Source of the DNA: Pedobacter nanyangensis
GTDB lineage: Bacteria; Bacteroidota; Bacteroidia; Sphingobacteriales; Sphingobacteriaceae
DNA length: 64,000 nucleotides
Assembly: GCF_003313505.1 (NCBI RefSeq)
Contig: NZ_QMHO01000012.1
Location: 86,535-150,534, forward strand
Reading direction: 5' to 3'
In this document: positions 9,227 through 17,284 of the stretch, one piece after another
Position numbering within the stretch: position 1 is the stretch's first letter
Layout of the letters: each line of letters begins with the position of its first letter
Made by a program: the position numbers and the translations under genes
The notes under the pieces: generated by a model
What the model was told of the DNA's origin: nothing
The model's input: the letters and a program-made list of their open reading frames with translations, nothing else
The model's database searches: none

Positions 9227-9466
9227 ATGATTGAAAAATACAAAAAGGAGATGCATCGCATCGCCAAAAGAATCAGAAAAGTTCGCGAGTACAAAAAAAT
9301 GTCGCAACAAGACCTAGCTTCCAAAATCGGAATTTCCCAAAACGCCTACAGCAAAATTGAATTGGGATATAGTAAAATCAGCCTAGATCGACTTTTCCTC
9401 ATTGCCAAATTGCTTGATGTAGACACCGTAGAACTATTAAGATCTAAACGTAGTTACTATTACTAG
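9227..9466 (+). CDS. small XRE-family helix-turn-helix regulator
   Basis: 79 residues, essentially one HTH_3 domain at about 13-70: RIRKVREYKKMSQQDLASKI, then ISQNAYSKIELGYSKIS as helices 2-4. There is no effector domain. A start at Met10 (MHRIAKRI) is possible. It stands alone between the methyltransferase and the HD hydrolase and is followed by a strong terminator, so it is its own transcription unit. No toxin partner is adjacent. Confidence 0.85.
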   Translation: MIEKYKKEMHRIAKRIRKVREYKKMSQQDLASKIGISQNAYSKIELGYSKISLDRLFLIAKLLDVDTVELLRSKRSYYY

Positions 9467-9480
9467 CAATTTGCTGAAAC

Positions 9481-9519
9481 AAAAAGAACTGCTCAATGTG
9501 ATATTGAGCAGTTCTTTTT
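9481..9519 (+). terminator. rho-independent terminator after the XRE gene
   Basis: Long perfect stem AAAAAGAACTGCTCAAT / ATTGAGCAGTTCTTTTT with a short loop. The A/T flanks make it symmetrical. Confidence 0.9.
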
Positions 9520-9607
9520 GTTTAAAAGACAGCCCTTTACCATTATGTGATTTTTTTTCACAGATTTAACCCCAAAAAGCTAAAACCTTTCTGTTACTTT
9601 AGCACAT

Positions 9608-10255
9608 ATGCAAAAGATTTTAAACCTCACCATCGACTTTGTTAAGAATACCCTTGCCGATGCCGAAGCAGGCCATGATTGGTTTCACATTGAACGTGTT
9701 TACAAAACTGCAAAACACATTAACGATACGGAGAAGGCAGATGAATTGATTGTTTCGCTAGCGGCACTTTTACACGACATTGCGGACAGTAAATTTAATG
9801 GTGGAGACGAAGAAATTGGTCCCCAAAAAGCTGGCGATTTCTTAGCCAGCATTGGCCTGGAGGCCAAAATCATCGAAGAAGTAAAGTTGATTATTAAAAA
9901 CCTTTCTTTTAAGGCAAGTTTTGGCGAAATTACCTACTTCTCTAAAGAACTAGACGTGGTGCAAGATGCCGACAGGCTAGATGCCATTGGCGCCATTGGT
10001 ATAGCCAGGGCATTTACCTATGGTGGTTTTAAAAACAGGGTATTGTACAATCCCGAAATCAAACCCAACCTACAAATGAATAAGGAGCAATACAAAAATA
10101 CAACCTCTCCAACGATCAACCATTTTTATGAAAAGCTCCTTTTGCTGAAAGATTTGATGAAGACGAAAACGGGCAAAGCAATGGCAGAACAAAGGCACCA
10201 GTTTATGGTTGCCTACCTAGAACAGTTTTATGCGGAATGGGAAGGTAAAAAATAA
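9608..10255 (+). CDS. HD-domain phosphohydrolase (YedJ-like)
   Basis: 215 residues. Metal-binding HD-family residues are visible in order: His23/His27 (GHDWFHIERV), the HD pair at 56-57 (ALLHDIADSKF) and Asp120/122 (VVQDADRLDAIGAIG). The DADRLDAIGA.G block is characteristic of the small YedJ/YpgQ-type hydrolases, whose members act on nucleotides or similar phosphate compounds; the substrate here cannot be told. The -7-like sequence TTACTTTAG lies just upstream. It precedes the radical-SAM gene by about 50 bases but that gene seems to have its own promoter. Confidence 0.88.
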   Translation: MQKILNLTIDFVKNTLADAEAGHDWFHIERVYKTAKHINDTEKADELIVSLAALLHDIADSKFNGGDEEIGPQKAGDFLASIGLEAKIIEEVKLIIKNLSFKASFGEITYFSKELDVVQDADRLDAIGAIGIARAFTYGGFKNRVLYNPEIKPNLQMNKEQYKNTTSPTINHFYEKLLLLKDLMKTKTGKAMAEQRHQFMVAYLEQFYAEWEGKK

Positions 10256-10277
10256 CTAAAAATATTAGCTATTTTGC

Positions 10278-10285
10278 TATATTTG
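10278..10285 (+). promoter_or_regulatory. -7 promoter element for the radical-SAM gene
   Basis: TATATTTG, a perfect TAnnTTTG match, 18 bases upstream of the ATG at 10304. Confidence 0.5.
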
Positions 10286-10303
10286 TTAGTAAAATAGCTG
10301 ACC

Positions 10304-11560
10304 ATGTCTGAAAGGTTAATCCAAAAACTCAATATACTCGCCGACGCCGCAAAGTATGATGTGTCTTGTTCATCAAGCGGCAGCGACCGAAAAAACACCA
10401 ACAAAGGCCTTGGCAACGGGCACCAATCAGGCATTTGCCACACTTATACCGAAGACGGGCGCTGTGTATCTCTGCTAAAAATACTCCTTACCAATCATTG
10501 TATATTCGATTGCGCCTATTGCGTTTCAAGACGCAGCAATGATATTGAACGTGCGGCTTTTACCGTAGACGAAGTGGTAGAGTTGACCATGAATTTCTAT
10601 CGCAGAAATTACATTGAAGGGTTATTTTTAAGCTCGGGGATTTTCAAAAGTGCCGATTTTACGATGGAGCGATTGCTCAGGGCAGTAAAAAAATTAAGGC
10701 TTGAGGAAAATTACAATGGCTACATCCATTTAAAAACCATCCCGGGAGCGAGTGATGAGCTAATTACCGAAGCCGGGCTTTATGTAGACCGTATGAGCAT
10801 TAACCTCGAAATGCCTACTGAAGCTGGACTGAAACTTTTGGCCCCCGAAAAAAGCCACCAAGACGTGATTAAGCCCCTAGGTTTTGTCAAAAATCAAATT
10901 GTCCAGTTTAAAGAGGAAAAGAAATTGATCAAGAGCGTGCCCAAATTTGTTCCTGCTGGACAAAGCACTCAAATGGTGGTGGGCGCTACTCCAGAAACGG
11001 ATAAGGATATCATGTACACCGCTGCCAGTTTTTACAAGAGTTTTTCCTTAAAACGGGTTTATTATTCTGGCTATATCCCTATTAGCAATGATAGCAGAAT
11101 GCCGATTTTGGGCACTCAACCACCATTACTACGTGAAAATAGGCTATACCAAACAGATTGGCTGATGCGTTTTTATGGTTTTGATGTGAAAGAGCTGCTC
11201 AATGATAACAATCCGCATTTAGATACAGACATTGATCCTAAATTAAGTTGGGCCTTACGAAACATGCACTTGTTCCCTATCGACATTAATACCGCCGACT
11301 ACCAACTGATTTTACGTATTCCAGGCATAGGTATAGGCTCAGCACAAAAAATTATCCAAGCTCGCAAATTTGGAAAACTGTATGTCCATCAGCTAAAGAA
11401 AATCGGCATTGCCTACAACAGGGCTAAGCATTTTATCACCTGCGCCGATACTCCCTTTCAATTGAAGGATTTTCAATCGCACCAAATCAAAGGGTTTATT
11501 TTAGCCGAAAGCCAAAGCAAATATCTAAAGACCCCTCACGAGCAACTTTTGCTTTTTTAA
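10304..11560 (+). CDS. putative DNA modification/repair radical SAM protein
   Basis: 418 residues. The radical-SAM cluster motif is C66-x3-C70-x2-C73 (NHCIFDCAYC). Additional cysteines at 22, 45 and 54 precede it. A helix-hairpin-helix (ILRIPGIGIGSAQKII) lies near residues 335-350, consistent with DNA binding. This architecture is that of the radical-SAM family that always pairs with a DUF4130 protein (TIGR03916 with TIGR03915), and the next gene is that partner, 73 bases downstream. Role in DNA repair or base modification is an inference of the family definition; the reaction is unknown. Confidence 0.88.
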   Translation: MSERLIQKLNILADAAKYDVSCSSSGSDRKNTNKGLGNGHQSGICHTYTEDGRCVSLLKILLTNHCIFDCAYCVSRRSNDIERAAFTVDEVVELTMNFYRRNYIEGLFLSSGIFKSADFTMERLLRAVKKLRLEENYNGYIHLKTIPGASDELITEAGLYVDRMSINLEMPTEAGLKLLAPEKSHQDVIKPLGFVKNQIVQFKEEKKLIKSVPKFVPAGQSTQMVVGATPETDKDIMYTAASFYKSFSLKRVYYSGYIPISNDSRMPILGTQPPLLRENRLYQTDWLMRFYGFDVKELLNDNNPHLDTDIDPKLSWALRNMHLFPIDINTADYQLILRIPGIGIGSAQKIIQARKFGKLYVHQLKKIGIAYNRAKHFITCADTPFQLKDFQSHQIKGFILAESQSKYLKTPHEQLLLF

Positions 11561-11633
11561 GGCTTTTTCAACATTAAGGCATTAAACTTTTGTAAGGCCA
11601 GCCTTAGTGATCTTAATTTCTTAATGGTTTATA

Positions 11634-12392
11634 ATGATGATTTACATTTTTGATGGGACTTTAGAAGGCTTACTCACTGCGGTATTCGAATGGTTTGAGA
11701 GAAAACCTGGAGTGGCAACCCTCAAATCCAAGGGAACACATCAGCCAGATGCGTTTATGCCCAGCTTTGAGGTGCAATCCGATAGGGAAAAAGCAGACCG
11801 AGTATGGCGGGGCCTGGCCCAAAAACTGGATAGGGCTTGGATGCGCAGGGCTTATTGCGCTTATCTTTCCGAGCTGCCTCAAATCCATCACGATCTTTTT
11901 CAGTTCATCATCTACATTTTCCAAAATCCCCATGGTGCAGCACAAAATTATGGACATCCGCAGGTATTGAGCATTACGCAAACCGCCAGAAAGGTTGAGC
12001 GGGAAAAACATAGGATGGAGGCATTTATCCGTTTTCAGAAAACTGCTGATGGAATATTTTATTGCGGCATAGACCCCGACTTTAACGTAATTCCTTTATT
12101 GGTTAATCATTTTAAAAACCGTTACGCCGATCAGCAATGGATCATTTACGATTTGAAAAGACACTATGGCCTTTTTTACGATCTCCAAACGGTGGAAGAA
12201 ATTGAAATGGGCACAGACATTAGCCTCCTGAAAAAAACGAGCCAAAACCTGCTGGATGAAAAGGAAAATTTATACGCAGATTTATGGAAAAATTATTTCA
12301 AAAGCACCAATATCGTAGCCCGAAAAAACACCAAGCTACATACCCAACATGTCCCCAAACGGTATTGGAAATACTTGACAGAAAAATTATAG
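11634..12392 (+). CDS. DUF4130 family putative DNA-metabolism protein (radical-SAM partner)
   Basis: 252 residues starting MMIYIFDGTLEGLLTAVFEW, the typical opening of this family. Further characteristic stretches are a central REKHRMEAFIRFQ and near the end NPxxL-free but family-like HVPKRYWKYL. Either Met of the ATGATG start may be used. It follows the radical-SAM gene on the same strand, the conserved pairing for this system. No catalytic motif can be named. The family name rests on the partner and on the opening and closing segments. Confidence 0.85.
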   Translation: MMIYIFDGTLEGLLTAVFEWFERKPGVATLKSKGTHQPDAFMPSFEVQSDREKADRVWRGLAQKLDRAWMRRAYCAYLSELPQIHHDLFQFIIYIFQNPHGAAQNYGHPQVLSITQTARKVEREKHRMEAFIRFQKTADGIFYCGIDPDFNVIPLLVNHFKNRYADQQWIIYDLKRHYGLFYDLQTVEEIEMGTDISLLKKTSQNLLDEKENLYADLWKNYFKSTNIVARKNTKLHTQHVPKRYWKYLTEKL

Positions 12393-12400
12393 CCAGCGTG

Positions 12401-12418
12401 TTAACATTATCTTAACTT
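12401..12418 (+). promoter_or_regulatory. Pho-box-like direct repeat upstream of the PhoR-like kinase
   Basis: TTAACAT at 12401-12407 and TTAACTT at 12412-12418, an 11-base period with a 4-base spacer, the geometry of PhoB sites. Eight bases downstream begins a -7-like TAATTTAG (12427-12434). The same arrangement occurs at 13585-13618. Not verified experimentally. Confidence 0.5.
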
Positions 12419-12438
12419 ATTAGCTGTAATTTAGCTAC

Positions 12439-13491
12439 ATGAAATTTAGTGTACTGGTTTTAATTACAGCTTTGGCCGTGGGCTTGTCTATCGGTTTAGT
12501 GAACTACCATTTTCAGGGAAGCTGGTACTACCTGCTGATTTCGTTCGGAATTTCCTTCGGAACCAGTTTTTTGGTTTTCTACTATTTGCTCGAAAAATAC
12601 ATCTACAGCAAAATCAAGCTTATCTATAAGTTAATCCACAACCTAAAACTGGGGAAAGATTTAAAAGAGGCCCTTGGAGAGTATGTAAGTTCCGACCCTA
12701 TCAACGATGTACAACAAGAAGTAGAGGAATGGGCAGGCGCCAAAAAGAAAGAAATTGAGTTGCTAAAAAAGCAGGAACAATTCAGAAGAGAGTTCTTGTC
12801 CAATGTATCTCACGAGTTTAAAACGCCACTATTTGCCATACAGGGCTACATCGAGACCTTACAGGACTGCATTTCTGATGATCCGGAAATGGCGATGAAG
12901 TTTTTGAAGAAAGCCGAAAACAATATTGAGCGTTTAAGCTACCTGATTAAAGACTTAGATTCTATCTCCAAATTAGAAACGGGAGAAATCCCAATTGACT
13001 ACGTCCGCTTTGATATTGTTCCCTTGATTAAGGAAGTACTTGATATTTTAGAAGACAAGGCAGCCGATAATAAAACCAAATTCATCTTTAAGGACAAATA
13101 CACCAATCCTACCATGGTGTATGCCGATAGGGAGAAAATTAGGCAGGTGTTAATTAACCTTATTCAAAACTCCATTAAATATGGCAAAGAAAGTGGTTCT
13201 ACGTCCGTAAAAATTTTCGAGCTACATGATCAATATTTAATAGAAGTAACCGATGATGGAATGGGCATTGAAGAAAAGCATTTGCCACGCCTATTTGAAC
13301 GTTTTTACAGAATCGACTCCCACCGCTCTAGAAAAGAAGGCGGAACGGGTTTGGGCTTGGCTATCGTAAAACACATCTTGGAGGCCCACCAACAAACCAT
13401 TTCAGTACGTAGTACGCCCAACATTGGAACTACTTTTGCCTTCACGCTCCATAAAAGCAATGAACCTTTGTTGGGTTACGGTAAAAAATAA
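12439..13491 (+). CDS. phoR: PhoR-like sensor histidine kinase
   Basis: 350 residues. Two membrane helices at about 3-21 and 29-52 with only a short loop between them, a linker/HAMP-like helix, HisKA with His125 in SNVSHEFKTP, and a HATPase domain with NLIQNSIKYG (N box), DDGMGIEE (G1) and GGTGLGLAIV (G2). The short periplasmic loop and lack of an external sensor domain are as in PhoR kinases that sense phosphate through the transporter complex. The DUF47 and Pit genes follow. No response regulator is adjacent, so a phoB would have to be elsewhere. The symbol is inferred from context and architecture. Confidence 0.7.
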   Translation: MKFSVLVLITALAVGLSIGLVNYHFQGSWYYLLISFGISFGTSFLVFYYLLEKYIYSKIKLIYKLIHNLKLGKDLKEALGEYVSSDPINDVQQEVEEWAGAKKKEIELLKKQEQFRREFLSNVSHEFKTPLFAIQGYIETLQDCISDDPEMAMKFLKKAENNIERLSYLIKDLDSISKLETGEIPIDYVRFDIVPLIKEVLDILEDKAADNKTKFIFKDKYTNPTMVYADREKIRQVLINLIQNSIKYGKESGSTSVKIFELHDQYLIEVTDDGMGIEEKHLPRLFERFYRIDSHRSRKEGGTGLGLAIVKHILEAHQQTISVRSTPNIGTTFAFTLHKSNEPLLGYGKK

Positions 13492-13584
13492 TGCAGGTAC
13501 ATTCCCCGTTTCTAGGCAGCAGAAGGCATTTTACTAGCTAACAATCTATTATCGCTTAACCATCAAGTAAAATTGTAGCTATAG

Positions 13585-13602
13585 TTAACATTAACTTAAC
13601 AT
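13585..13602 (+). promoter_or_regulatory. Pho-box-like direct repeat upstream of the DUF47-pit operon
   Basis: Two perfect TTAACAT units with an 11-base period (13585-13591 and 13596-13602). They end 8 bases before the -7 element, exactly as in the repeat upstream of the kinase gene. Confidence 0.55.
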
Positions 13603-13610
13603 TGCGGTTT

Positions 13611-13618
13611 TACTTTTG
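13611..13618 (+). promoter_or_regulatory. -7 promoter element of the DUF47-pit operon
   Basis: TACTTTTG, a perfect TAnnTTTG match, about 20 bases upstream of the ATG at 13639. No good -33 element is seen, which fits an activator-dependent promoter. Confidence 0.55.
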
Positions 13619-13638
13619 CATCATATTTAAATACGAGT

Positions 13639-14280
13639 ATGAGCAATATATTTAGCTTCTTTACCCCTAAAGACAAAAAATTCCAGCCTTTATTTGAACA
13701 AGCAGGCAGTAACGTTAGGAAAATTGCAGAAGCACTTTTGCAGGTAGTAACCGCAGACCATCTTGAAAAAAGAAAGGAAGCCATTAAAGAGGTGGAGCGT
13801 TTAGAGCACGTAGGTGACGACATTACGCACACCATCTTTATTGAGTTGAGCAAAAATTTCATCACGCCTTTTGATAGAGAAGACATTCACTCATTGGCGA
13901 GTGCCATTGATGATATTGCGGACTACATCCACGCATCGGCGGGAAACATTGAACTTTACAATGTCCAAAATATTGGTGAGCCAATGGTTAAACTAGCTGA
14001 ATTGCTTGTTGAAATGTGCACCGACCTTGAAAAGGCCATCAAAGAATTGAGAAGCTTTAAAAATATCAGAGTTATTGCTGATGCCTGCGTAAGAATCAAC
14101 AGTGCAGAAAACCAAGCTGACTATACCTGCAACTTGGCCATTGCTCGTCTGTTTGAGTTTGAAACCAATGCTATTGAGCTGATAAGACAAAAAGAGGTGC
14201 TGCAAACCCTTGAAATTGCTACCGATAAATGTGAAGATGCGGCCAACGTGCTAGAATCTATCTTGGTTAAAAACGCATAA
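13639..14280 (+). CDS. DUF47 (PhoU-like) family phosphate transport regulator
   Basis: 213 residues, all-helical. It opens with SNIFSFFTPKDKKFQPLFEQ and contains EVERLEHVGDDITHTIFIEL and IDDIADYIHASAGNIELY, the acidic metal-binding helices of DUF47/PhoU-related proteins. Such proteins are encoded immediately before Pit permeases and are thought to modulate them. The pit gene starts 7 bases after this stop codon. The upstream Pho-like box suggests induction under phosphate limitation. Confidence 0.92.
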   Translation: MSNIFSFFTPKDKKFQPLFEQAGSNVRKIAEALLQVVTADHLEKRKEAIKEVERLEHVGDDITHTIFIELSKNFITPFDREDIHSLASAIDDIADYIHASAGNIELYNVQNIGEPMVKLAELLVEMCTDLEKAIKELRSFKNIRVIADACVRINSAENQADYTCNLAIARLFEFETNAIELIRQKEVLQTLEIATDKCEDAANVLESILVKNA

Positions 14281-14287
14281 CATCATC

Positions 14288-15580
14288 ATGACGATACTTT
14301 TAACAATTATTGTTTTAGCCCTCATCTTCGATTACATCAATGGTTTTCATGATGCGGCTAATGCAATTGCAACCATCGTAGCCACCAAGGTGCTTACACC
14401 TTTCCAGGCGGTGGTATGGGCTGCTTTTTTCAACTTTTTGGCTTATTGGGTATTTGGTTTTGGCGTTGCCGATACTGTTGCCAAAACGGCCAATACCATG
14501 GAAATTAACCTGACCGTAATTTTGGCGGGCGTAATTGCCGCGATCATCTGGAACTTATTAACCTGGTGGTTCGGTATCCCTTCCAGTTCCTCGCACACTT
14601 TAATAGGGGGCTTTGCGGGTGCAGCCATTGCTCATGCCGGCTTAGACGTTGTAAACTGGTATAAAGAGGGAAAAGCAGGAGAATTACCAACGGGAGTACT
14701 TGTAATTATAGGCTTTATTGTACTGGCACCTTTAATTGGAGCCATTGTTTCCTACTGTATTTCGGTTTGGCTGCTACACTCGGCTAAAAAAAGCATTGGG
14801 CCAAAGCTATTTACTTTGGCGCTAATGATCGGCACCATTGTTTTTGTGTACTTTCAAATGATCCCTTATGATAAGATACACAAGCCTCGTTTTGAATCCC
14901 ATTTTTGGAGCGTAGCTTTCGAGGCCCATAACATCAAATGGTTTTTAGTAGCATTTATTGTGCTCACCATCAGCTCTTTCTGCTTAATATTCAGCTTTTT
15001 AAGCCACCACCAATCTACCAAATGGTTAAAAAAAATGCAGCTTTTATCATCTGCGGCCTTCAGTTTGGGCCACGGTGGTAACGACTCTCAAAAGGTAATG
15101 GGAATTATTGCCGCCGCAGTAGTGGTGTACATCCACCAAACGGGAGCCGGCTTAAGCGATATGCCAGAGTGGCTACAAGTGGTGTTGCCTTCTAAAGATG
15201 CCATGGGCGATGACATTCCGGGCCATATGCCAGCATGGATTCCGCTAGCTTGTTATAGTGCTATTGCTGTGGGAACATTAAGCGGGGGCTGGAAAATCGT
15301 GAAAACCATGGGGTCTAAAATCACCAAAGTTACCCCATTTGAAGGCGTAACGGCCGAAACCGCTGGTGCATTAACCTTATATTTCACGGAGCATTTAAAG
15401 GTTCCGGTAAGTACTACCCACACTATTACCGGCTCCATCATTGGTTCTGGTTTAACCAAAGGTACATCTGCAGTAAAATGGGGAGTTACCGTGAAATTAG
15501 TTTGGGCATGGGTATTAACCATTCCAGTGTCGGCAGCTTTGGCAGCAATTATCTACTACATTTTAAGTCTGTTTATCTAA
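14288..15580 (+). CDS. pit: Pit-family inorganic phosphate transporter
   Basis: 430 residues with about ten hydrophobic segments. The duplicated PiT signatures are visible: GFHDAANAIATIVATKVL near the N-terminus and SLGHGGNDSQKVMGI in the second half, plus FGIPSSSSHTLIGGFAG and VPVSTTHTITGSIIGSG, the paired serine/threonine-rich repeats of the family. It moves phosphate with a cation across the inner membrane. Second gene of the DUF47-pit operon; a terminator follows. Confidence 0.95.
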   Translation: MTILLTIIVLALIFDYINGFHDAANAIATIVATKVLTPFQAVVWAAFFNFLAYWVFGFGVADTVAKTANTMEINLTVILAGVIAAIIWNLLTWWFGIPSSSSHTLIGGFAGAAIAHAGLDVVNWYKEGKAGELPTGVLVIIGFIVLAPLIGAIVSYCISVWLLHSAKKSIGPKLFTLALMIGTIVFVYFQMIPYDKIHKPRFESHFWSVAFEAHNIKWFLVAFIVLTISSFCLIFSFLSHHQSTKWLKKMQLLSSAAFSLGHGGNDSQKVMGIIAAAVVVYIHQTGAGLSDMPEWLQVVLPSKDAMGDDIPGHMPAWIPLACYSAIAVGTLSGGWKIVKTMGSKITKVTPFEGVTAETAGALTLYFTEHLKVPVSTTHTITGSIIGSGLTKGTSAVKWGVTVKLVWAWVLTIPVSAALAAIIYYILSLFI

Positions 15581-15596
15581 CAGCATACGACGATAT

Positions 15597-15634
15597 AAAA
15601 AAGGCGGCTATTGGATAGCCGCCTTTTTCTTTTT
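15597..15634 (+). terminator. rho-independent terminator after pit
   Basis: Stem AAAAAAGGCGGCTAT / ATAGCCGCCTTTTT with a very short loop, followed by further T-rich sequence. Confidence 0.9.
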
Positions 15635-15642
15635 ACACATCA

Positions 15643-15710
15643 CGTCATTGCGAGGCACGAAGCAATCCTAAAGCGATAGTTGTAAGATTGCTTCGTGCCT
15701 CGCAATGACG
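15643..15710. repeat. REP-like palindrome, CGTCATTGCGAGG family
   Basis: A perfect 25-base inverted repeat begins CGTCATTGCGAGGCACGAAG and ends in GCAATC; its complement occupies 15686-15710. The loop is 18 bases. It sits between the convergent pit and nadR-like genes. Related degenerate copies occur at 24595-24655 and as a half-copy at 43989-44012. This type is widely scattered in Bacteroidota genomes. Confidence 0.85.
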
Positions 15711-15718
15711 AAAACAGT

Positions 15719-16255
15719 TTAAACGGCACTCAACAAAAACTCGTCGATTGCTTCAACGGCATGCCTAAAACGCTCCTCTCCCATGCCAGATACCACCGTG
15801 TATTTAGCCCTTAAAGCCTCAAGTTCTTTGTGCCAAACTTCCATAAAATGCTCCCGCTGATTTGGAAAATCTCTCAAGGGATCATCTTGCCAAGGTAAGT
15901 CAATATCTAATAAAACATAAAAATCGTAAGGACGATCTTGGAGCGCATCTAATACTATTTGCGGTGTGTGGCCAAAAAAAGCATCACTCCAAATCTTCAC
16001 CGTTAAAAAGGTTGTATCACAGATCACAAAATCTGTTTCCGTCATTGCCAAAACAGATTCTTCCAGGGCCAGCTGTCCGTGAAACATATTTACTTCATCT
16101 TGCAATGTACAGGGCTCCGTTAACGCTTCACAATAATAGCGTGCGTACTCCGGCACCCATGGCACTTGGTAATATTTGGCCAATTGCATAGAAATGGTAG
16201 ACTTCCCTGTACTTTCGGGGCCAACAATGGCTACTTTTTTAATTTGCTTGTTCAC
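15719..16255 (-). CDS. NadR-like AAA ATPase, probable nicotinamide riboside kinase
   Basis: 178 residues. A P-loop reads VGPESTGKSTISMQLA (residues about 12-27), followed by VPEYARYYCEAL and an aspartate strand CDTTFLTVKIW, all typical of the ribosylnicotinamide-kinase domain of NadR. Its start overlaps the end of pnuC by 17 bases, so uptake and phosphorylation of nicotinamide riboside are coupled. The adenylyltransferase half of full-length NadR is absent, so only the kinase step is expected. Substrate is inferred from the partner gene. Confidence 0.85.
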   Translation of the reverse strand: MNKQIKKVAIVGPESTGKSTISMQLAKYYQVPWVPEYARYYCEALTEPCTLQDEVNMFHGQLALEESVLAMTETDFVICDTTFLTVKIWSDAFFGHTPQIVLDALQDRPYDFYVLLDIDLPWQDDPLRDFPNQREHFMEVWHKELEALRAKYTVVSGMGEERFRHAVEAIDEFLLSAV

Positions 16256-16856
16256 GATAAGTCTTTCTCCAATCTAAATACCCGTTTAAAGCGATCATTA
16301 CTAAAATGGCATATAGCACAGCATACAGATTTAGCTCTTTATAAATTAACAAGGGCACGTAACAAATATCAACCACAATCCACAATATCCAATTTTCCAA
16401 GATTTTGCGAGTAAGCATGATTTGGGCTACAAAACTCATGGCCGTACAAAAACCATCTTCATAAGGGACATTTGTGGGCGTAAAACGATCTAGGAAATAG
16501 CCCAACATGGCCGTTAAAGCTGCTATAGCCAAAATGGCATAAATCCAATGCTCAAGCCCAATGCTTACCACCGGTTTTGTATCCTCTTTTTTCTTCTTCA
16601 ACCAAAACCACCAGCCATAAAACGCTGTGAAAAGAAAGTAAAACTGTAAGGCAAAGTCACCAAACAAATGGCTTTCGAAAAAAAGTATTGCACTAATCAC
16701 AATACTTAGGATAGAGACTGGCCAATTCCATATATTTTCCTTGGCTGCTAAGTATATACAAGCAATGGTACTTATAAAGCCCAACCATTCGAGCCATGAG
16801 GTGTGTTGAAATTGCTGAAGTAATTGCTGCCAAAAACCGGCCTCGAGGATTAACAT
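16239..16856 (-). CDS. pnuC: PnuC-family nicotinamide riboside transporter
   Basis: 205 residues with about seven hydrophobic segments. Diagnostic stretches are LAAKENIWNWPVSI early, FYGWWFW in the middle and ENWILWIVVDICYVPLLIYK late, matching PnuC. It imports nicotinamide riboside, which is trapped by the overlapping kinase gene downstream. No TPP riboswitch or thiamine gene is nearby, which argues against a thiamine-transporting PnuT. First gene of the two-gene operon. Confidence 0.9.
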   Translation of the reverse strand: MLILEAGFWQQLLQQFQHTSWLEWLGFISTIACIYLAAKENIWNWPVSILSIVISAILFFESHLFGDFALQFYFLFTAFYGWWFWLKKKKEDTKPVVSIGLEHWIYAILAIAALTAMLGYFLDRFTPTNVPYEDGFCTAMSFVAQIMLTRKILENWILWIVVDICYVPLLIYKELNLYAVLYAILVMIALNGYLDWRKTYREQAN

Positions 16857-16977
16857 TGATCAAATATAGACTGTATTTTTCTTTTAGCCACAGATACACA
16901 GATTTTTTCTTGCACATTCTGGCTGGCCTAATCACCTCAGTTGATTATATCTGTCAAAATATCCCGTAAAACTGATG

Positions 16978-17116
16978 CTGAAATAAATTTGCGTTGCAGC
17001 TACTTTGTGGCCAGCATAACGAACTGCCCATTTGACGCCACCCTGACCTGTAGCGAAGCGGAAAGCGATGCAATAAACCGAGCCTTAGCGAGCTCACCGA
17101 AGGTAATTTATTTCAG
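16978..17116. repeat. 139-base element with 12-base inverted ends, MITE-like
   Basis: CTGAAATAAATT at 16978-16989 is mirrored exactly by AATTTATTTCAG at 17105-17116. The interior is more GC-rich than the flanks (about half G+C) and has no open frame. No clear target duplication is visible. It could be a miniature transposable element or a REP-type doublet. Confidence 0.5.
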
Positions 17117-17244
17117 GGGCAGCAAAACAACATTGAGTTCATTCCACTAAAATCAACTAAATAATAATCGAATTGAAGTGAACAAATACCCGTATCAATT
17201 ATCAGAGAGAAGAATGCTGTATATCTCTGGCTAACCAAAAGGTC

Positions 17245-17284
17245 TATAAAAAAGAATTCCGGTAGGGAACAACCCCTACCGGAA
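17245..17284 (-). terminator. minus-strand rho-independent terminator with no adjacent gene
   Basis: Minus strand: TTCCGGTAGGGGTTGTTCCCTACCGGAA, an 11-base-pair stem, then TTCTTTTTTATAG. The nearest minus-strand gene ends 361 bases upstream at 17646. Confidence 0.7.

Noticed and set aside
9227..9466. The small XRE gene as an antitoxin or phage repressor
   Set aside because: No toxin or phage gene is adjacent, and a terminator isolates it from the HD hydrolase.
15643..15710. The perfect palindrome after pit as a terminator
   Set aside because: A proper terminator with a T-run already lies at 15597-15634, and related palindromes occur elsewhere in the window, so it is a dispersed repeat.
16857..16990. 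TPP riboswitch upstream of pnuC
   Set aside because: The conserved CUGAGA and ACCUGAUC-type cores are absent; the neighbouring kinase favours nicotinamide riboside.
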